64,000 nucleotides of DNA from positions 4,643,001 through 4,707,000 of the forward strand of contig NZ_CP094669.1 in the NCBI RefSeq assembly GCF_022827545.1, given 5' to 3'. This stretch comes from Hymenobacter tibetensis. GTDB lineage: Bacteria > Bacteroidota > Bacteroidia > Cytophagales > Hymenobacteraceae. The notes under the pieces were generated by a model, which did not search any database, was not told where the DNA came from, and worked only from the letters and a program-made list of their open reading frames with translations. The first letter of the stretch is position 1. Every line of letters begins with the position of its first letter. A program made the translations under genes and the position numbers. Shown in pieces: positions 53,867 through 62,086 of this stretch.

Positions 53867-54319
53867 ATGGATCATCTGAGCTTCAAGACGGTATCCGTCA
53901 ACAAAGCCAACGCCGATAAGGCCTGGGTTGTGGTTGATGCCAGTGTTGCGCCCCTGGGCCGTCTGGCCAGCCAGATTGCCAACATGCTGCGTGGCAAGCA
54001 CAAGCCATCGTTCACGCCCAACTCTGATTGCGGCGACAACGTTATTGTCATCAACGCCGACAACCTGCGTGTGACTGGCAAGAAACTGACCGATAAAATC
54101 TATGTAACCCACTCGGGTTATCCAGGTGGTCAGAAGCGCGTTAACCTGCGCGACAAAAAGGCCAAGAACTCGGCTAGCGTAATCGAGCACGCCGTAAAAG
54201 GCATGCTGCAAGGCAACCGCCTTGGCCGCGAGCAGTTCCGCAACCTGTACGTGTATGCCGGCAACGAGCACCCCCATCAAGCGCAGCAGCCGCAAGCTGT
54301 TGAACTGAAAAACCTTTAA
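53867..54319 (+). CDS. rplM: 50S ribosomal protein L13
   Basis: The 150-residue product matches L13: KAWVVVDASVAPLGRLASQI, the GDNVIVINADNLRVTGKK block and 'GYPGGQKRVNLRDKKAKNSA'. It binds 23S rRNA early in large-subunit assembly. The ATG at 53867 is confirmed by homology and by the promoter box between it and an upstream start. First gene of the rplM-rpsI-rpsB(-tsf) cluster. Confidence 0.97.
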   Translation: MDHLSFKTVSVNKANADKAWVVVDASVAPLGRLASQIANMLRGKHKPSFTPNSDCGDNVIVINADNLRVTGKKLTDKIYVTHSGYPGGQKRVNLRDKKAKNSASVIEHAVKGMLQGNRLGREQFRNLYVYAGNEHPHQAQQPQAVELKNL

Positions 54320-54360
54320 GCCGATCGTTCGGCGTCTCTTTTCTTTAATTTTTTCACTTA

Positions 54361-54747
54361 ATGGAAATTACCAACACCTCTGGTAGAAGAAAAACCTCGG
54401 TGGCCCGCATCTACATGCAGGCCGGGCAAGGGAATATCACTATCAATGGCCGGGACATGAAGACTTACTTCGGTAACGAACTCCTGGAAAACATTGTGAA
54501 CCAGCCGCTTGCTGTTGTTGAGCAGGTTGGTCAGTACGACATCAAGGTGAACGTAGGCGGTGGCGGTATTTCGGCTCAGGCTGAAGCCATCCGTTTGGCC
54601 ATCTCGAAAGCCCTCGTAGGGAACAGCGAAGAAGTTCGTCCGGCCCTGAAGAAGGAAGGCTTCATGACCCGCGACCCGCGCATGGTGGAACGCAAGAAAT
54701 TTGGCAAGCGCAAGGCTCGTCGTTCGTTCCAGTTCTCGAAACGCTAA
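54361..54747 (+). CDS. rpsI: 30S ribosomal protein S9
   Basis: The 128-residue product matches S9, from GRRKTSVARIYMQAGQGNIT to the basic C-terminus RKKFGKRKARRSFQFSKR that reaches the P-site tRNA. It lies 41 nt after rplM and 18 nt before rpsB. Confidence 0.98.
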   Translation: MEITNTSGRRKTSVARIYMQAGQGNITINGRDMKTYFGNELLENIVNQPLAVVEQVGQYDIKVNVGGGGISAQAEAIRLAISKALVGNSEEVRPALKKEGFMTRDPRMVERKKFGKRKARRSFQFSKR

Positions 54748-54765
54748 TCCCAGAGGAAATTCATC

Positions 54766-55533
54766 ATGGCTCAGTCCACATCATATAAAGATCTGCTTGA
54801 CGCTGGTGCCCACTTTGGTCACCTCACGCGCAAGTGGGACCCGAAAATGGCTCCGTTCATCTTCATGGAGAAGAACGGTATCCACATCATCGACCTCAAC
54901 AAAACGCTTGTTTCGTTGGATCAGGCGGCTAACGCCATCCGCAACATTGCAAAGAGCGGCCGCAAGGTAATGTTCGTTGCAACCAAGAAGCAGGCGCAAG
55001 AAATTGTAACGGCTGAGGCTACCCGCCTGAAGATGCCATTCGTGACCGATCGGTGGTTGGGCGGTATGCTCACCAACTTCGCCACGGTGCGTAAGTCGTT
55101 GAAGAAAATGAGCACCATCGACAAGATGGTGAAGGAAAACACCGCTTATGCTGCCCTCGCAAAACGTGAGCGTCTGATGATGACGCGTGAGCGTGAGAAG
55201 TTGGAGCGTGTACTTGGCGGTATCGCCGATCTGAGCCGCCTCCCCGCTGCTTTGTTCGTGGTAGACGTGAAGCGCGAGCACATTGCCGTGAAAGAAGCCA
55301 AGAAGTTGGGCGTTCCGGTATTCGCTATCTGCGATACCAACTCCAACCCTGAATTGGTAGACTTCCCGATTCCAGCAAACGACGACGCTTCGAAGTCTAT
55401 TCAGCTCATCGTGGGCGTGATTGGTAAGGCTATCGAAGAAGGCCTGTCGGAGCGCAAAGTCGACAAAGAAGATGCCGACAAGAAGCAAGCAGAAGACGAA
55501 GGCATCCAGGAAAAACTGACTGCCGACGAATAA
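54766..55533 (+). CDS. rpsB: 30S ribosomal protein S2
   Basis: The 255-residue product matches S2: the LLDAGAHFGHLTRKWDPKM block at the N-terminus, FVTDRWLGGMLTNFATV in the middle, and 'VPVFAICDTNSNPELVDFPI'. An acidic tail (KEDADKKQAEDEGI) extends the C-terminus. It is followed by a hairpin before tsf. Confidence 0.98.
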   Translation: MAQSTSYKDLLDAGAHFGHLTRKWDPKMAPFIFMEKNGIHIIDLNKTLVSLDQAANAIRNIAKSGRKVMFVATKKQAQEIVTAEATRLKMPFVTDRWLGGMLTNFATVRKSLKKMSTIDKMVKENTAYAALAKRERLMMTREREKLERVLGGIADLSRLPAALFVVDVKREHIAVKEAKKLGVPVFAICDTNSNPELVDFPIPANDDASKSIQLIVGVIGKAIEEGLSERKVDKEDADKKQAEDEGIQEKLTADE

Positions 55534-55554
55534 GCTTTCAAGAAGCTAAAATGT

Positions 55555-55613
55555 GAAGTCAGAAGCTAGAATCCGATGGTGCATACCAGGTCCCGGGTTT
55601 TGCTTCTGACTTC
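55555..55613 (+). repeat. Inverted repeat between rpsB and tsf
   Basis: Perfect 12-bp arms GAAGTCAGAAGC (55555-55566) and its complement (55602-55613) enclose a 35-nt loop. A T-rich stretch follows the right arm. It may attenuate read-through from rpsB to tsf. Confidence 0.65.
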
Positions 55614-55649
55614 TTCTTTTGCCGTTTCCACTCACAAATACTAACACTA

Positions 55650-55665
55650 GCTAGTAGCTACTAGC
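55650..55665. repeat. Perfect 16-bp palindrome upstream of tsf
   Basis: GCTAGTAGCTACTAGC reads the same on both strands and ends 18 nt before the tsf ATG. It could be a protein-binding dyad or an RNA structure; no -7 box is clear here. Confidence 0.7.
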
Positions 55666-55683
55666 CTCTAAACTTTCCCAAGA

Positions 55684-56523
55684 ATGGCAGCAATTACCGC
55701 CCAAGACGTGAACAAGCTGCGCGCCATGACCGGCGCCGGCATGATGGATTGCAAAAAAGCTTTGGTAGAAGCCGAAGGCGACTTCGAAGCTGCCCGTGAC
55801 ATTTTGCGCAAGCAGGGCCAGAAAATTGCTGATAAGCGCTCCGACAACGCTACCTCTGAAGGTCTGGTGTTGGCAAGCGTGAACGAAGAAGGCACCAACG
55901 GCAAGTTGGTTGCTTTAGCTTGCGAGACGGAGCCTGTATCAAAGGTGCCTGATTTCCGCAACCTAGTACAGCAAATCCTCGACTCAGCTGTGAAAACCAA
56001 CGCGGCTACCAAAGAAGACCTACTTGCTGCTTCGCAAGAAGACGGCCGTAGCCTGCAAGACCACATCACCGACTTGATGGGCAAAATTGGCGAGAAGCTG
56101 GACGTAGTAGCCTACGCTAACATGAGCGCCGAGAAAGTAGCTTCTTACATCCACTCTGACGGTAAAAAAGGCGTACTCGTAGGCCTGAAGAACGTGAACG
56201 GTGCTGATGTAACCACTGTAGGCCGCGACGTAGCAATGCAAATTGTAGCGATGAAGCCTGTAGCGGTTGACAAAGACGGTGTGGATTCTGCTACCGTTGA
56301 GCGCGAAATTGAAATTGGCAAAGAGCAGGCACGTGCTGAAGGCAAGCCTGAAGCCATGCTCGAGAAGATTGCGCAAGGTAAACTCAACAAGTTCTACAAA
56401 GAAAATACGTTGTTGAACCAAGAGTTCGTGAAAGACAACTCGGTAACCATCGCTCAGCTGCTCGACAAAACGTCGAAAGGCATGACGGTAACTGACTTCA
56501 AGCGTGTAGCCATCGGTGCTTAA
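55684..56523 (+). CDS. tsf: Elongation factor Ts
   Basis: The 279-residue product matches EF-Ts, the nucleotide exchange factor of EF-Tu: 'LRAMTGAGMMDCKKALVEAE' (the TxAGMMDCKKAL signature), 'CETEPVSKVPDFRNLVQQIL', and the C-terminal EFVKDNSVTIAQLL. It follows rpsB, as in most bacteria, with a 150-nt gap containing an inverted repeat and a palindrome. Confidence 0.98.
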   Translation: MAAITAQDVNKLRAMTGAGMMDCKKALVEAEGDFEAARDILRKQGQKIADKRSDNATSEGLVLASVNEEGTNGKLVALACETEPVSKVPDFRNLVQQILDSAVKTNAATKEDLLAASQEDGRSLQDHITDLMGKIGEKLDVVAYANMSAEKVASYIHSDGKKGVLVGLKNVNGADVTTVGRDVAMQIVAMKPVAVDKDGVDSATVEREIEIGKEQARAEGKPEAMLEKIAQGKLNKFYKENTLLNQEFVKDNSVTIAQLLDKTSKGMTVTDFKRVAIGA

Positions 56524-56544
56524 GCTTTAGCCTAACATATTGAG

Positions 56545-56580
56545 AAAGCCCCGCTAGTATAATGCTAGCGGGGCTTTTTG
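56545..56580 (+). terminator. Intrinsic terminator of tsf
   Basis: Arms 56545-56557 and 56565-56577 pair perfectly over 13 bp with a T-run, 21 nt after the tsf stop. Confidence 0.93.
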
Positions 56581-56593
56581 TTATTTGCGGCCT

Positions 56594-56908
56594 ATGGATG
56601 AACACACGAAAAGAGCTCATCGGTATTTGCTATACCACTTTTTACAAACAATCCGCAAACCCCCACGTGGTGTTAGTCCAGCCGAAAGACTCACAGATGA
56701 GCAGCGTAGGCGTTATGTCAATTACGCTGGGCCGGTTGCTTATCTCCTCCATAACTTGGCATTACTAGGAGCAGATGACTTTGAAGACTTCAATGAAGAA
56801 GCCTTTTGGAATGGATTTGACGATTTTAGTCAGCACTGTCCTGAGATAGATGTGAGTCACTTTAGAAGGGTTTTTGAGTCTGAGTTGCTCCGACATTCCA
56901 ACGATTAA
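56594..56908 (+). CDS. Small hypothetical protein, 104 residues
   Basis: I do not recognise this protein. The approximately 104-residue product is helical and charged, with 'HRYLLYHFLQTIRKPPRG' at the N-terminus and an acidic DDFEDFNEEAFWNGFDDFSQ stretch. No signal or membrane segment. It starts after the tsf terminator and its stop overlaps the stop of the converging DUF3089 gene. Confidence 0.55.
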   Translation: MDEHTKRAHRYLLYHFLQTIRKPPRGVSPAERLTDEQRRRYVNYAGPVAYLLHNLALLGADDFEDFNEEAFWNGFDDFSQHCPEIDVSHFRRVFESELLRHSND

Positions 56909-57960
56909 TGTCCTGCCTGTTTTTGATACGCATGCACCCGCGCCGCGGCATTCTGCCGGATGTTCATGTAGAACAGTGCATAATCGACGAGGTGAAAGGA
57001 ATGGCTTAGCTCGGGGCGGCCGGGCAGCAGGAAGCGGGGGTAGCCGTAGGATTGCGGCCGATGAATCCAGAGTAGCCCGTTATGCGCTTTAGCATCCACA
57101 ACGGCGGTATCCACTTTGCTGAAACCATAGGAAGTCCCCCCGAGGTTGAGGTGCGCTATAGCTGTAGCCGTGTCGCGCTTCCACGTTAGAGGGTTGGTCA
57201 CGACGCTATGAGCATAGGGAGCGTATTCCTGTCCCCAATCCACGGTGTTCCAGGCTACATAGCAACCGGTTTGGGTGGAATCCTCACAGGGGCGGACAAC
57301 GTTCAACGTACTGTCAGGCACATTGAAACCAACCAAGTAAGCCGCTACCAACTTGCGCCGAAGCACTGGGTCGTTGTCGAAGAAGTCATGCATTAAATGG
57401 GTAAGGTGGCGTGTACCCTGGCTGTGTCCGGCCAGGATAATGGGACGGCCTTGGTTGTAATGCGCGAGGTAATAACGGAATGCTGCTTTCACGTCTTCGT
57501 AAGCCAGGTTAATAGCTTGATTGCCATTGCTAGTCTGCTCGTCGAAGAAAGAGAACAACGTAGCTTGCCGATAGCGTGGGGCATAAATGCGCGCAGTAGC
57601 GTTGAAAACGGATGCTTGTCGGCGCATGGTGCTTATATCTGTTATGTGGTTGATCTGCTTGTTGCTGATGTCGGCGTTCCAACCAGTCCGGCTTAGGTAA
57701 GTAGTTGGGTGAACAAAGAACACGTCAACGGGGGCACTGGCTTGCTCGTCGTGTAAGCCCGAATGGGTGGGTACTGCATCGGCGGCATCGGCCCGAGTAG
57801 GTAAGGCGGCCCAGCTGCTAGGTAACGCATAGTCGGGAGCAGTAGGGATCGAATAGCTAGGAAACTCGCGGCTAGGCTTGATAGCTTTAAGGCAAGACCC
57901 AAGCACTACAGGCAAGCAAATTGTTAACCAAGCAAGGCGATACGAAATAGCAGAAATCAT
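56905..57960 (-). CDS. DUF3089 alpha/beta-hydrolase lipoprotein
   Basis: The 351-residue protein has a signal peptide with a lipobox-like VVLGSC (Cys23). The body matches DUF3089, an alpha/beta-hydrolase-like family: VDVFFVHPTTYLS near the start, the nucleophile elbow LAGHSQGTRHL with the Ser, and a later GLLWIHRPQSYGYPRF block. It is probably an envelope esterase or lipase-like enzyme of unknown substrate. A near-consensus box (TACCTTTA on the minus strand, 58026-58033) is about 65 nt upstream. Confidence 0.85.
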   Translation of the reverse strand: MISAISYRLAWLTICLPVVLGSCLKAIKPSREFPSYSIPTAPDYALPSSWAALPTRADAADAVPTHSGLHDEQASAPVDVFFVHPTTYLSRTGWNADISNKQINHITDISTMRRQASVFNATARIYAPRYRQATLFSFFDEQTSNGNQAINLAYEDVKAAFRYYLAHYNQGRPIILAGHSQGTRHLTHLMHDFFDNDPVLRRKLVAAYLVGFNVPDSTLNVVRPCEDSTQTGCYVAWNTVDWGQEYAPYAHSVVTNPLTWKRDTATAIAHLNLGGTSYGFSKVDTAVVDAKAHNGLLWIHRPQSYGYPRFLLPGRPELSHSFHLVDYALFYMNIRQNAAARVHAYQKQAGH

Positions 57961-58515
57961 AGAAAGCAGGCATAATTACCGCATGCGCTACCCAAGCGCA
58001 CCAGTTCGCGTCCGATAAGATACAGTAAAGGTAGTGCAGCCACGTTACGTAACTGGTTGATAGCAGGCGACAACTGGAGTGCTGATCAGATTTAAAATGG
58101 AATTCTCTTACTTGCACGTAGCACCACTCCTGCAAGGCATCTGACCTTGCGAGCTTTTCTGCTTATACATAGTTGGGCGGCTCAGACGTTTAGCACCCTC
58201 AATGTTGATCAGAAGTCATCTACCTCTTCGCAGGAAACAGACAGTTGTTATGATCTTGTACTTTTTGGCTACCCTTGGAAATAGCTAACGAGCGAAACAG
58301 ATATTTTTAATGTACACGCCACGAAGCATATACGCTACAGCAGCATTCCAACCTGAACCGAATGGCACGATATTGCCTTGCTACTTTCTGCTTTGCTAGT
58401 CCTTGCCTCACCTCCAACCAATACTCTTGCCGGAATACATTGTTAGCGAAAGCGCCGAATGAACGTATTAGCTACTCAGTGCCTCTCCTGTACCCTACTC
58501 TGCTTTCATTCTTTC
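57961..58515. other. Divergent intergenic region, about 555 nt
   Basis: The region separates the DUF3089 gene from the VWA-like operon. It holds a near-consensus minus-strand box at 58026-58033. I see no full plus-strand TAnnTTTG box, RNA gene or repeat, and no reading frame with coding character. Confidence 0.5.
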
Positions 58516-59841
58516 ATGGCCTTGACTAGTAAACGCCACCTCTCTTTTTGGGCCTGCGGTTTGGCCTTGTTGCTAAGCGCCTGCGACGTGCCAGGCGAGA
58601 AACGAGCCGCCAGCAAGGTTGCCACTGCTGCAAGTCCCAAAACTGAAGAAGCAACCACCAAAACCACTGGTCTGCGCCAACTCAATGTATTCGTTGACAT
58701 ATCGGGCGGCATGCAGGGGTTTGTGCGAGCCAACCAACCAGGCGACCCAGGCAGCGAATTTCAACGCACCGTTACGGCACTACTTTCTGACGTACAGGGC
58801 CGCACCACGCAAGGCACAACAGCTGGCTACTATTTCGTGAAAGAGAATCCGGTAGTTCAACCTACTTCTTACGCTGAGCTAAGCCAGACTATCAGCCGGG
58901 GCATCGAGAATCCGGCGGCGGGCACCGAAATGCCGGATATGCTACGCGAGGTGCTAAAGCTGCAAAAGCCTGGTACGGTCAGCATTATCGTTTCCGATTT
59001 TATCTACGGCCCCAAGGACCCGACGCAAACGTGGCGCGTGCGCACCGATGTAAAAGATGCGTTAAGCACCGCGAATCCGGCAGAATTAGCCGTGTCGGTG
59101 TTTGCGAATACGTCGGAGTTTCGGGGCAATTTCTATCCGGGCAACCGCACCAAGCGGCAGACCTTGGCCGGGACCAAGCTCCCCTATTATGTGTGGGTGC
59201 TCGGGCCAGCGCCGTTGGTAGCGCAAGTAAACCAGCAGCTGATGGGGCGGCTCGACCAGCAGCCGCAGGTGCATTTCAATGCTAAATATGAAGCACCTAC
59301 TTATGGTGTCGTGACGGGCTACCAAGGCAAGGGTGAATGGTATACTGAGCCCGGACCCCAAGGGGGTAAGGCCACGGGCGTATCGTTCACTTCATTGTCG
59401 GCGAAAGAGCCCGCACAGTTTGTGGTGGGATTTGATTTGAAAAACCTTCCGCTGGCCGCCCGAAAGAGCTTTTCTGTGTCGCAATTGCGTCTGGAGCCAG
59501 GCAACACTGATGCCAAGCTGGTGAAAACATGGGCGGCGGCTGGCGGCCCACCCGTGCCGGCTGCGGGCCGGGCATATACGCATTTCACGCAAATCAGCGT
59601 TTCGAAGCTTCCTTCGACGGCCTCGCGCCAGAAGCCACAAACGCTCCGGCTGGCGCTGGCGCCTACCGCTCCAATATGGGCCACCATCTACTCCACCTCC
59701 AACGACAGCAACATTGCCAGCCAAGGACCTAAAACTTTCCTGCTAACGGAAGTACTGGCGGGCGTTGCGGAAAGCTTCGGCGGTCAATCCGCCACTGGCC
59801 CCGTACTCTTCGATGTGCCAGTGGCCTTGCGCCGTGACTAA
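58516..59841 (+). CDS. VWA-like lipoprotein with partial MIDAS
   Basis: The 441-residue protein has a lipobox LLLSAC (Cys23), so it is probably membrane anchored, then a linker and a VWA-like domain. NVFVDISGGMQGF (residues 57-69) is the MIDAS strand-loop: D61 and S63 are present but the third position is Gly65 instead of Ser. A later strand VSIIVSDFIYG fits the fold. The C-terminal half is beta-rich and unassigned. It heads a four-gene operon with a membrane protein, a tubulin-like protein and an actin-like protein. The ATG at 58516 is preferred because the signal peptide begins there. Confidence 0.65.
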   Translation: MALTSKRHLSFWACGLALLLSACDVPGEKRAASKVATAASPKTEEATTKTTGLRQLNVFVDISGGMQGFVRANQPGDPGSEFQRTVTALLSDVQGRTTQGTTAGYYFVKENPVVQPTSYAELSQTISRGIENPAAGTEMPDMLREVLKLQKPGTVSIIVSDFIYGPKDPTQTWRVRTDVKDALSTANPAELAVSVFANTSEFRGNFYPGNRTKRQTLAGTKLPYYVWVLGPAPLVAQVNQQLMGRLDQQPQVHFNAKYEAPTYGVVTGYQGKGEWYTEPGPQGGKATGVSFTSLSAKEPAQFVVGFDLKNLPLAARKSFSVSQLRLEPGNTDAKLVKTWAAAGGPPVPAAGRAYTHFTQISVSKLPSTASRQKPQTLRLALAPTAPIWATIYSTSNDSNIASQGPKTFLLTEVLAGVAESFGGQSATGPVLFDVPVALRRD

Positions 59842-59897
59842 CACTAACACGATTATCTACCAACTCTCTACTGCCTCTTCCTTTCTCTTCCAACTCT

Positions 59898-60353
59898 ATG
59901 CTCCAATCGTTTTTCACTGCGCTTTATCAGGCCTTGTTGGGCAACCCGGACCCGTCCAGCCTTATTCCCGTGTACCGGCAAAGTATTTTCCCGGGAGTGG
60001 GTTTAACCACCTTCTTCGTGGCCTTGGGCATGGCGCTGCTGTTCTATGTGGTGCTAAACCGCGTTGTCACTACTTCTTTTTTTAAGACGCAACATTGGGC
60101 CGTTATGCTGTTGCTGACGGCCATACTGGGCGCCATCATTGCCTGGCAGCAGGCCGCCGCCGCAGTGGAAGCACAGCTGGCAGAAACCGGCGAGGAGCTA
60201 GCCGTGGCGCAGGTTTCCACGCTGAAACGTTACCTGTGGGGCTTCACGGCCACGAATACGTTAGTAGCAGTTCTGTTTTTCATTCTCTGCTCTTTCGCGG
60301 TGAAAAGCCTTTCCGTGAGTGCCCGCACTACGCCGGTGCGCTGGCCTAATTAG
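59898..60353 (+). CDS. Small membrane protein with three predicted helices
   Basis: The 151-residue protein has three hydrophobic segments: about 32-56 (VGLTTFFVALGMALLFYVVL), 67-87 (WAVMLLLTAILGAIIAW) and 113-137 (TNTLVAVLFFILCSFAV). Between the second and third is a 25-residue charged helix (AVEAQLAETGEELAVAQV). I do not recognise a family. It lies between the VWA-like and tubulin-like genes (56 and 114 nt), so it may anchor their complex. Confidence 0.75.
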   Translation: MLQSFFTALYQALLGNPDPSSLIPVYRQSIFPGVGLTTFFVALGMALLFYVVLNRVVTTSFFKTQHWAVMLLLTAILGAIIAWQQAAAAVEAQLAETGEELAVAQVSTLKRYLWGFTATNTLVAVLFFILCSFAVKSLSVSARTTPVRWPN

Positions 60354-60467
60354 ACTATCAGCCAACCTGCCCGTCCTGCTCTGACAAGCGCAGCACAGCA
60401 TTCTGGTACCATCCTCAAATCTGGCAGAAACCGTGCTCAGCACCTTTTCAGCCACTTCCTTTTACAT

Positions 60468-61949
60468 ATGGCAACGCTTTATATTTTCGGCATCGGGGGC
60501 ACTGGTTCCCGGGTCATTCGTTCGCTCACGATGCTGCTGGCCGCGGGAGTGGAACTTCAAAATTGCAACCGAGTCGTTCCCATCATCATCGACCCGGATG
60601 CGCTGAACGGTGATAAGCAGCGCACCATTGAACTGCTGAAAACCTACCAGCGCCTGCGCCAGCAATTGCGGCCCGCGCCGGAAGCCGGTCAGTTTTTCCA
60701 CACCGAAATTGCAACGCTGGCTTCCATGGCTGCTACTTCGGGGCAGGAGCGCGACCCGCGGGTGAAAGAAACCTTCGAGTACAACTTCAGCGGCATGGAT
60801 GAGCCGTTGCGCGACTATCTGCACTACAACTCGCTGCCCGTTGAAACCAAGCACTTGGTTGATTTGCTGTTCGACCCCAAGAGCCTGAACGAGCCGCTGA
60901 CGGTCGGTTTTAAAGGCAGTCCCAACGTAGGCAGCGTTGTGTTGAATCAGCTGATGAACTCGCCGGAAATCGAGTTTTTCGCCAACGGCTTCGGGCCCGA
61001 CGACCGGGTGTTCTTCATCTCGTCGATCTTCGGGGGCACGGGGGCGGCTGGCTTCCCGCTGCTGCTTAAGAATCTGCGTAACCCCAAGGGCAACTTGGCC
61101 AAGAAGCACCTGCTGAACACGGCCCCGATGGGTGCGCTGACCGTACTGCCCTACTTCGACCTGAAAAGCGACGAGACCAGCTCCATCGATTCCAACACTT
61201 TCATCACAAAGACCAAGGCGGCCCTGGCGTACTACCAGCGCAACCTGCCCGACCTGAACTCGCTCTACTACGTGGGCGACCAAGCGCAGAAGCAGCAGGA
61301 AAACCGCGAGGGCGGCAACCAGCAGCGCAACGATGCCCACTTCGTGGAATTGGTAGGCGCGCTGTCGGTGCTGGACTTCATGCGCCAGCCGGCTGCTGTG
61401 CTCCAAAACGACACGCATTTCTACGAGTACGGCCTAGAGCGCGACGATATGGAAGTGCGCTTCGAGAGCTTCGACCCCAACCAAACGCGGCCGTTGCTCG
61501 GCCCGGCTCTCACCCGATTCAAATTCTTTGCTACGTGGCTGGAACATCATTTCCCCGAAACCGACGACGCGGTGTACGCCAAAAATATCAACCTGAAGAG
61601 TGCCTGGCAAACTGCCCCATTCTTTCGCGACCTGCGCCGCTTCCTATTCGACTATAACTCGCCTGAAGGCCAGCCCATCAGCTTCAAATCCTGGCTGCGC
61701 GAACTGCGCGACAACGCCCGTCACTTCGTCCCGTTCCGCCTCGATGAAGCTGATTTCGACAAGATCGTGCAGGGTCAGGAAGTGAAGAAAGGCTTCTTCA
61801 ACTCCGACACCATCAGCCGCAGCTACGTGCGCGAACGGCTTGACAAGCAACTACGCAAAGTAACCGAAGCGGAAGCGCCTGGCGAGTTTGTGCGGGCCTT
61901 CAGCGAGGTGATGGAAGACGTAGTAGACGCCAAAGTACCAGGGTTTTAA
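60468..61949 (+). CDS. Tubulin/FtsZ-superfamily-like protein
   Basis: The 493-residue protein begins with a Rossmann-like YIFGIGGTGSRVIRSL (residues 5-20). It has a glycine-rich FFISSIFGGTGAAGFPLLL around 183-200, where GGTGAAG (189-195) corresponds to the tubulin signature GGGTGSG. This fits the 'tubulin-like' bacterial family described as distant FtsZ/tubulin relatives linked to VWA proteins and envelope functions. It is predicted to bind GTP. The C-terminal 200 residues are unassigned. It is cytosolic and probably works with the VWA-like and membrane proteins encoded upstream and the actin-like protein downstream. Confidence 0.7.
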   Translation: MATLYIFGIGGTGSRVIRSLTMLLAAGVELQNCNRVVPIIIDPDALNGDKQRTIELLKTYQRLRQQLRPAPEAGQFFHTEIATLASMAATSGQERDPRVKETFEYNFSGMDEPLRDYLHYNSLPVETKHLVDLLFDPKSLNEPLTVGFKGSPNVGSVVLNQLMNSPEIEFFANGFGPDDRVFFISSIFGGTGAAGFPLLLKNLRNPKGNLAKKHLLNTAPMGALTVLPYFDLKSDETSSIDSNTFITKTKAALAYYQRNLPDLNSLYYVGDQAQKQQENREGGNQQRNDAHFVELVGALSVLDFMRQPAAVLQNDTHFYEYGLERDDMEVRFESFDPNQTRPLLGPALTRFKFFATWLEHHFPETDDAVYAKNINLKSAWQTAPFFRDLRRFLFDYNSPEGQPISFKSWLRELRDNARHFVPFRLDEADFDKIVQGQEVKKGFFNSDTISRSYVRERLDKQLRKVTEAEAPGEFVRAFSEVMEDVVDAKVPGF

Positions 61950-61952
61950 TAA

Positions 61953-62068
61953 CCTCACCCCCGGCCCCTCTCCTCGGGGAGAGGGGTTCCAGACGACGCA
62001 GTATAAACTATATTCTTCCTCCCCGTTGAACGCACCCCTCTCCCTGAGGAGAGGGGCCGGGGGTAAGG
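61953..62068. repeat. Inverted repeat with 35-bp arms inside the tubulin/actin-like operon
   Basis: Left arm 61953-61987 and right arm 62034-62068 are complementary over 35 bp with two mismatches, flanking a 46-nt AT-richer core. Each arm itself holds a smaller palindrome CCCCTCTCC-GGGGAGAGGGG-like. The C-rich arm type is a common intergenic repeat in bacteria. It lies directly after the tubulin-like stop and 18 nt before the next ATG. Confidence 0.85.
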
Positions 62069-62086
62069 TCCAACGAAACGTACTAC

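Noticed and set aside
54781..55488. Minus-strand frame opposite rpsB
   Set aside because: rpsB is certain, and the antisense product has no recognisable domain.
57961..58515. RNA gene or missed small gene in the long intergenic region
   Set aside because: No tRNA-like cloverleaf, conserved loop or coding-type frame could be supported.
60462..61418. 318-codon minus-strand frame opposite the tubulin-like gene
   Set aside because: The plus-strand frame has recognisable motifs and operon spacing; the antisense frame has none and reflects codon bias.
61953..62068. Insertion sequence
   Set aside because: The element has inverted arms but only a 46-nt core and no transposase; it is a small palindromic repeat.
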